From WHSP01 sp040905505 (GTDB taxonomy: Bacteria; Gemmatimonadota; Gemmatimonadetes; Longimicrobiales; Longimicrobiaceae), in contig JBBDRL010000004.1 of the NCBI GenBank assembly GCA_040905505.1, forward strand, positions 1-13,821: 13,821 nucleotides of DNA, in the 5' to 3' direction. Under the pieces are notes generated by a model that was not told the DNA's origin, ran no database searches, and saw only the letters and a list, made by a program, of their open reading frames with translations. Positions 12,392-13,821 of this stretch are shown in pieces. The position numbers were made by a program, and so were the translations under genes. Positions within the stretch are counted from its first letter, which is position 1. Each line of letters begins with the position of its first letter.

Positions 12392-13198
12392 TCAACCTAC
12401 CAGGCTACGCACCGTGTCGAGCACCGCCGGATCGCACCCCGGCGCCTGCACCAGAATCCCATCCGGCTGCACCGGCTCGCCCTTGTTATAGCGTAACGGC
12501 TCACCGATGCAATCGCTCACCGAGCACCCGGCCTCCCGCGCGACGACCTCGGGCGCGCAGGTGTCCCACTCCTTCAGGTACCGGACCGGATGGACGTACA
12601 GGTCCAGCACGCCGTCGGCGATGCGGCTGCACTTGACCCCCACCGACCCGCACGGCACGACCTCGGTGACCCCCAGCGCCTCGCGGATCTCCTCGAGCAA
12701 CGGCTCGGAATGCGACCGCGAGCCGACCATGCGCGGGGTCGCGCCAGCGATCGATGCGCGCTCGAGCCGCCGGACCTCCCCGCCGCGCTCGACCCACGCG
12801 CCCGCACCCGACGCGGCCCGATACAGGACGTCCGGATCCGGCAGATACACGACCCCGAGGACCGGCTCCCCCCGCACGGCGAGCCCGATCATCACCGCGA
12901 ACTCGCCGTTCTGCGAGAGGAACTCCTTCGTCCCGTCCAGCGGATCGACGATCCAGACGCGCCGGGCGGTCAGCCGCTCCTGCGTATCGGCGGATTCCTC
13001 GGAGAGGATGGCGTCGCGCGGAAATGAGCGCCGCAGACCCTCCACGATCACGCGGTTGGCCGCGTGATCGGCCTCGGTCACCGGCGAGCCGCCCTCCTTG
13101 ATCGCGGCGCTCACCTTCCCGTAGTGCTCCATCGCCGCCGCCCCCGCGCGCCGGGCGAGGTAAGACGCGAAGGAGAGTTCGTTGGTCAGGTCTGTCAC
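12392..13198 (-). CDS. cysQ: 3'(2'),5'-bisphosphate nucleotidase CysQ
   Basis: CysQ hydrolyses 3'-phosphoadenosine 5'-phosphate, the by-product of PAPS use, and so sustains sulfate assimilation. The 268-residue protein has the inositol-monophosphatase superfamily metal sites: E67-E68 in LSEES, D85-PLD-GTKEF (85-93) and W211-D212 in EWDTCAPE. The KEFL extension after DGT, and VGVKCSRIADG near 187-196, favour CysQ over inositol monophosphatase. The GTG start at 13196-13198 has a weak GAGAG upstream. It fits the nearby sulfate-activation operon but is separated from it by toxin-antitoxin loci and the permease. Sodium or lithium sensitivity would be typical of the family. Confidence 0.9.
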   Translation of the reverse strand: MTDLTNELSFASYLARRAGAAAMEHYGKVSAAIKEGGSPVTEADHAANRVIVEGLRRSFPRDAILSEESADTQERLTARRVWIVDPLDGTKEFLSQNGEFAVMIGLAVRGEPVLGVVYLPDPDVLYRAASGAGAWVERGGEVRRLERASIAGATPRMVGSRSHSEPLLEEIREALGVTEVVPCGSVGVKCSRIADGVLDLYVHPVRYLKEWDTCAPEVVAREAGCSVSDCIGEPLRYNKGEPVQPDGILVQAPGCDPAVLDTVRSLVG

Positions 13199-13434
13199 AG
13201 ATCTCTCGAGTAGGCCGTGGTGATTTCGTGCGCATCAGGTTGCGCTGAAGATCTCCCCCGAATGGGTACACATGATGGGGCCGCTACTGGTGGCTGGGAA
13301 GGGCCGAGCGGGGATCAGCCGGTCAAGGCCGGTTCGCCCAGCAGCCTCCTTGACCTTGAACTGGTGTCGCCATTCCGGGCCTCCCAGCCGGACCCCTGCA
13401 GGGCCGGCTCCCCCGGGCGAGGTGGTACTGCGGG
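13199..13434. other. Spacer with no supported gene
   Basis: Between cysQ and the ATPase promoter I find open frames on both strands but no recognisable domain, no ribosome binding site and no repeat shared with the rest of the window. A few short GC-rich inverted repeats (for example CCGGTCAAGGCCGG at 13319-13332) are present. The cysQ promoter must lie here but no convincing box is seen. Confidence 0.5.
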
Positions 13435-13464
13435 TTGACACGGGCGGGGCAATGCGCGTACTGT
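13435..13464 (+). promoter_or_regulatory. Promoter of the ATPase gene
   Basis: A consensus -35 TTGACA (13435-13440) is followed after 18 bp by TACTGT (13459-13464), which keeps the key T, A and final T of a -10. The start of transcription would fall at about 13471, inside the downstream palindrome. Confidence 0.55.
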
Positions 13465-13480
13465 CTACTCATGAGTAGAC
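13463..13480. promoter_or_regulatory. Perfect 18-bp palindromic operator plus third half-site
   Basis: GTCTACTCATGAGTAGAC is fully self-complementary and overlaps the -10 end and predicted transcription start of the ATPase promoter. A further GTAGAC half-site occurs at 13490-13495, directly before the start codon. This is the expected look of a repressor site; no regulator gene is visible next to it inside the window. Confidence 0.65.
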
Positions 13481-13496
13481 TAATTACAGGTAGACT

Positions 13497-13821
13497 ATGA
13501 CGGCCTTCACCGCGTATGTGTGGCCCCGGGTCGAGGAGTTCCTCGATCGCACCACTGAGCTCAACCGGCTCGAGACATGGTGGGTCGGCGACGAGCGCAT
13601 GCCCATGAACCTGTACGGCCGTCGCCGCGTCGGTAAATCATGGCTGTTCCGGCGCTTCGCGCACGGCAAACCGGCCGTGTTGCTGGTGGCCGAGCGTCTG
13701 GCAGAGGGCGCTCAGCTGACCCGCTTCGCCGAACAGCTCACGCCACTGCTGGGCGGCGTCGCACCGGATCTACCCGACGTCGCCGTACTGTTCCGGGTGC
13801 TGTTCCGTATGGCTCGGGACC
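13497..13821 (+). CDS. ATP-binding protein (archaeal-type AAA ATPase family), 3' end cut off by window edge
   Basis: An open frame of 108 codons from ATG 13497 continues to the right edge. It has the layout of archaeal-type ATPase-domain proteins: FLDRTTELNRLETWW (15-29), then a Walker A in YGRRRVGKSWLFRRF (G41 to S48) and a following strand AVLLVAERL. In this family the N-terminal ATPase is usually followed by a C-terminal nuclease-like or winged-helix region, which lies outside the window. The only Shine-Dalgarno candidate is AGGT (13488-13491). The role is unknown; members are often in accessory regions and mobile islands. The tight palindrome upstream implies a repressed gene. Confidence 0.78.
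   Translation, partial: MTAFTAYVWPRVEEFLDRTTELNRLETWWVGDERMPMNLYGRRRVGKSWLFRRFAHGKPAVLLVAERLAEGAQLTRFAEQLTPLLGGVAPDLPDVAVLFRVLFRMARD

Noticed and set aside
12069..12395. Minus-strand frame spanning the N gap
   Set aside because: It is kept open only by the unknown bases and repeat tract, with no supportable product.
12501..13271. Minus-strand frame of 256 codons overlapping cysQ
   Set aside because: The cysQ frame carries the metal-binding motifs; this one is an out-of-frame Arg/Gly-rich shadow.
13217..13441. Two overlapping frames of 68-73 codons in the cysQ-ATPase spacer
   Set aside because: They lie on opposite strands, have no ribosome binding site and no recognisable domain; neither can be preferred.

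Overview
The window is high-GC bacterial DNA from a diderm organism: it carries a BamD-type outer-membrane assembly lipoprotein. The gene content, long GC-rich genes, frequent GTG starts and abundant intergenic repeats recall Gemmatimonadota, but this is a lineage impression and not proof. A run of 100 N (12122-12221) shows it is a scaffold from a draft or metagenome assembly. Almost everything reads on the minus strand; the exceptions are a phd/vapC remnant (8955-9418) and an ATPase running off the right edge (13497-13821).

Layout. Positions 1-2993 hold housekeeping and envelope genes, all minus: nadD (partial), bamD, a phosphomannose-isomerase-like cupin, and a UDP-glucuronate-epimerase-type SDR. 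Positions 3175-3889 hold a HEPN/MNT pair. Positions 4169-8065 form a sulfate-activation operon: a promoter with a perfect TATAAT, then cysD, an MNT gene, a HEPN (HepT-like) gene and a cysN-cysC fusion, so a complete MNT/HEPN module sits between the two ATP-sulfurylase subunit genes. Positions 8141-9418 hold two divergent toxin-antitoxin loci: RHH/VapC, and Phd with a VapC cut short. Positions 9389-11158 encode an SLC13-type permease, probably for sulfate or another anion, preceded by a possible small coupled ORF. Positions 11369-12000 hold an AbrB-type antitoxin with VapC. After the gap comes cysQ (12392-13198), then a palindrome-controlled ATPase gene.

Functional theme. The permease, CysD/CysNC and CysQ together cover sulfate uptake, activation to APS and PAPS, and PAP removal. 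Five toxin-antitoxin loci are interleaved with them.

Most unusual features. (1) The MNT/HEPN pair is embedded and tightly coupled inside the cysD-cysNC operon and carries intact GSX10DXD and RX4HXY motifs. (2) Intergenic spacers are built from heptanucleotide tandem tracts of different sequence but always period 7. In two spacers these flank a 90-bp hairpin repeat in the same order, and the tracts supply the final codons and stop codons of neighbouring genes. (3) The N gap is flanked by an exact 55-bp duplication that looks like a de Bruijn k-mer overlap rather than biology.
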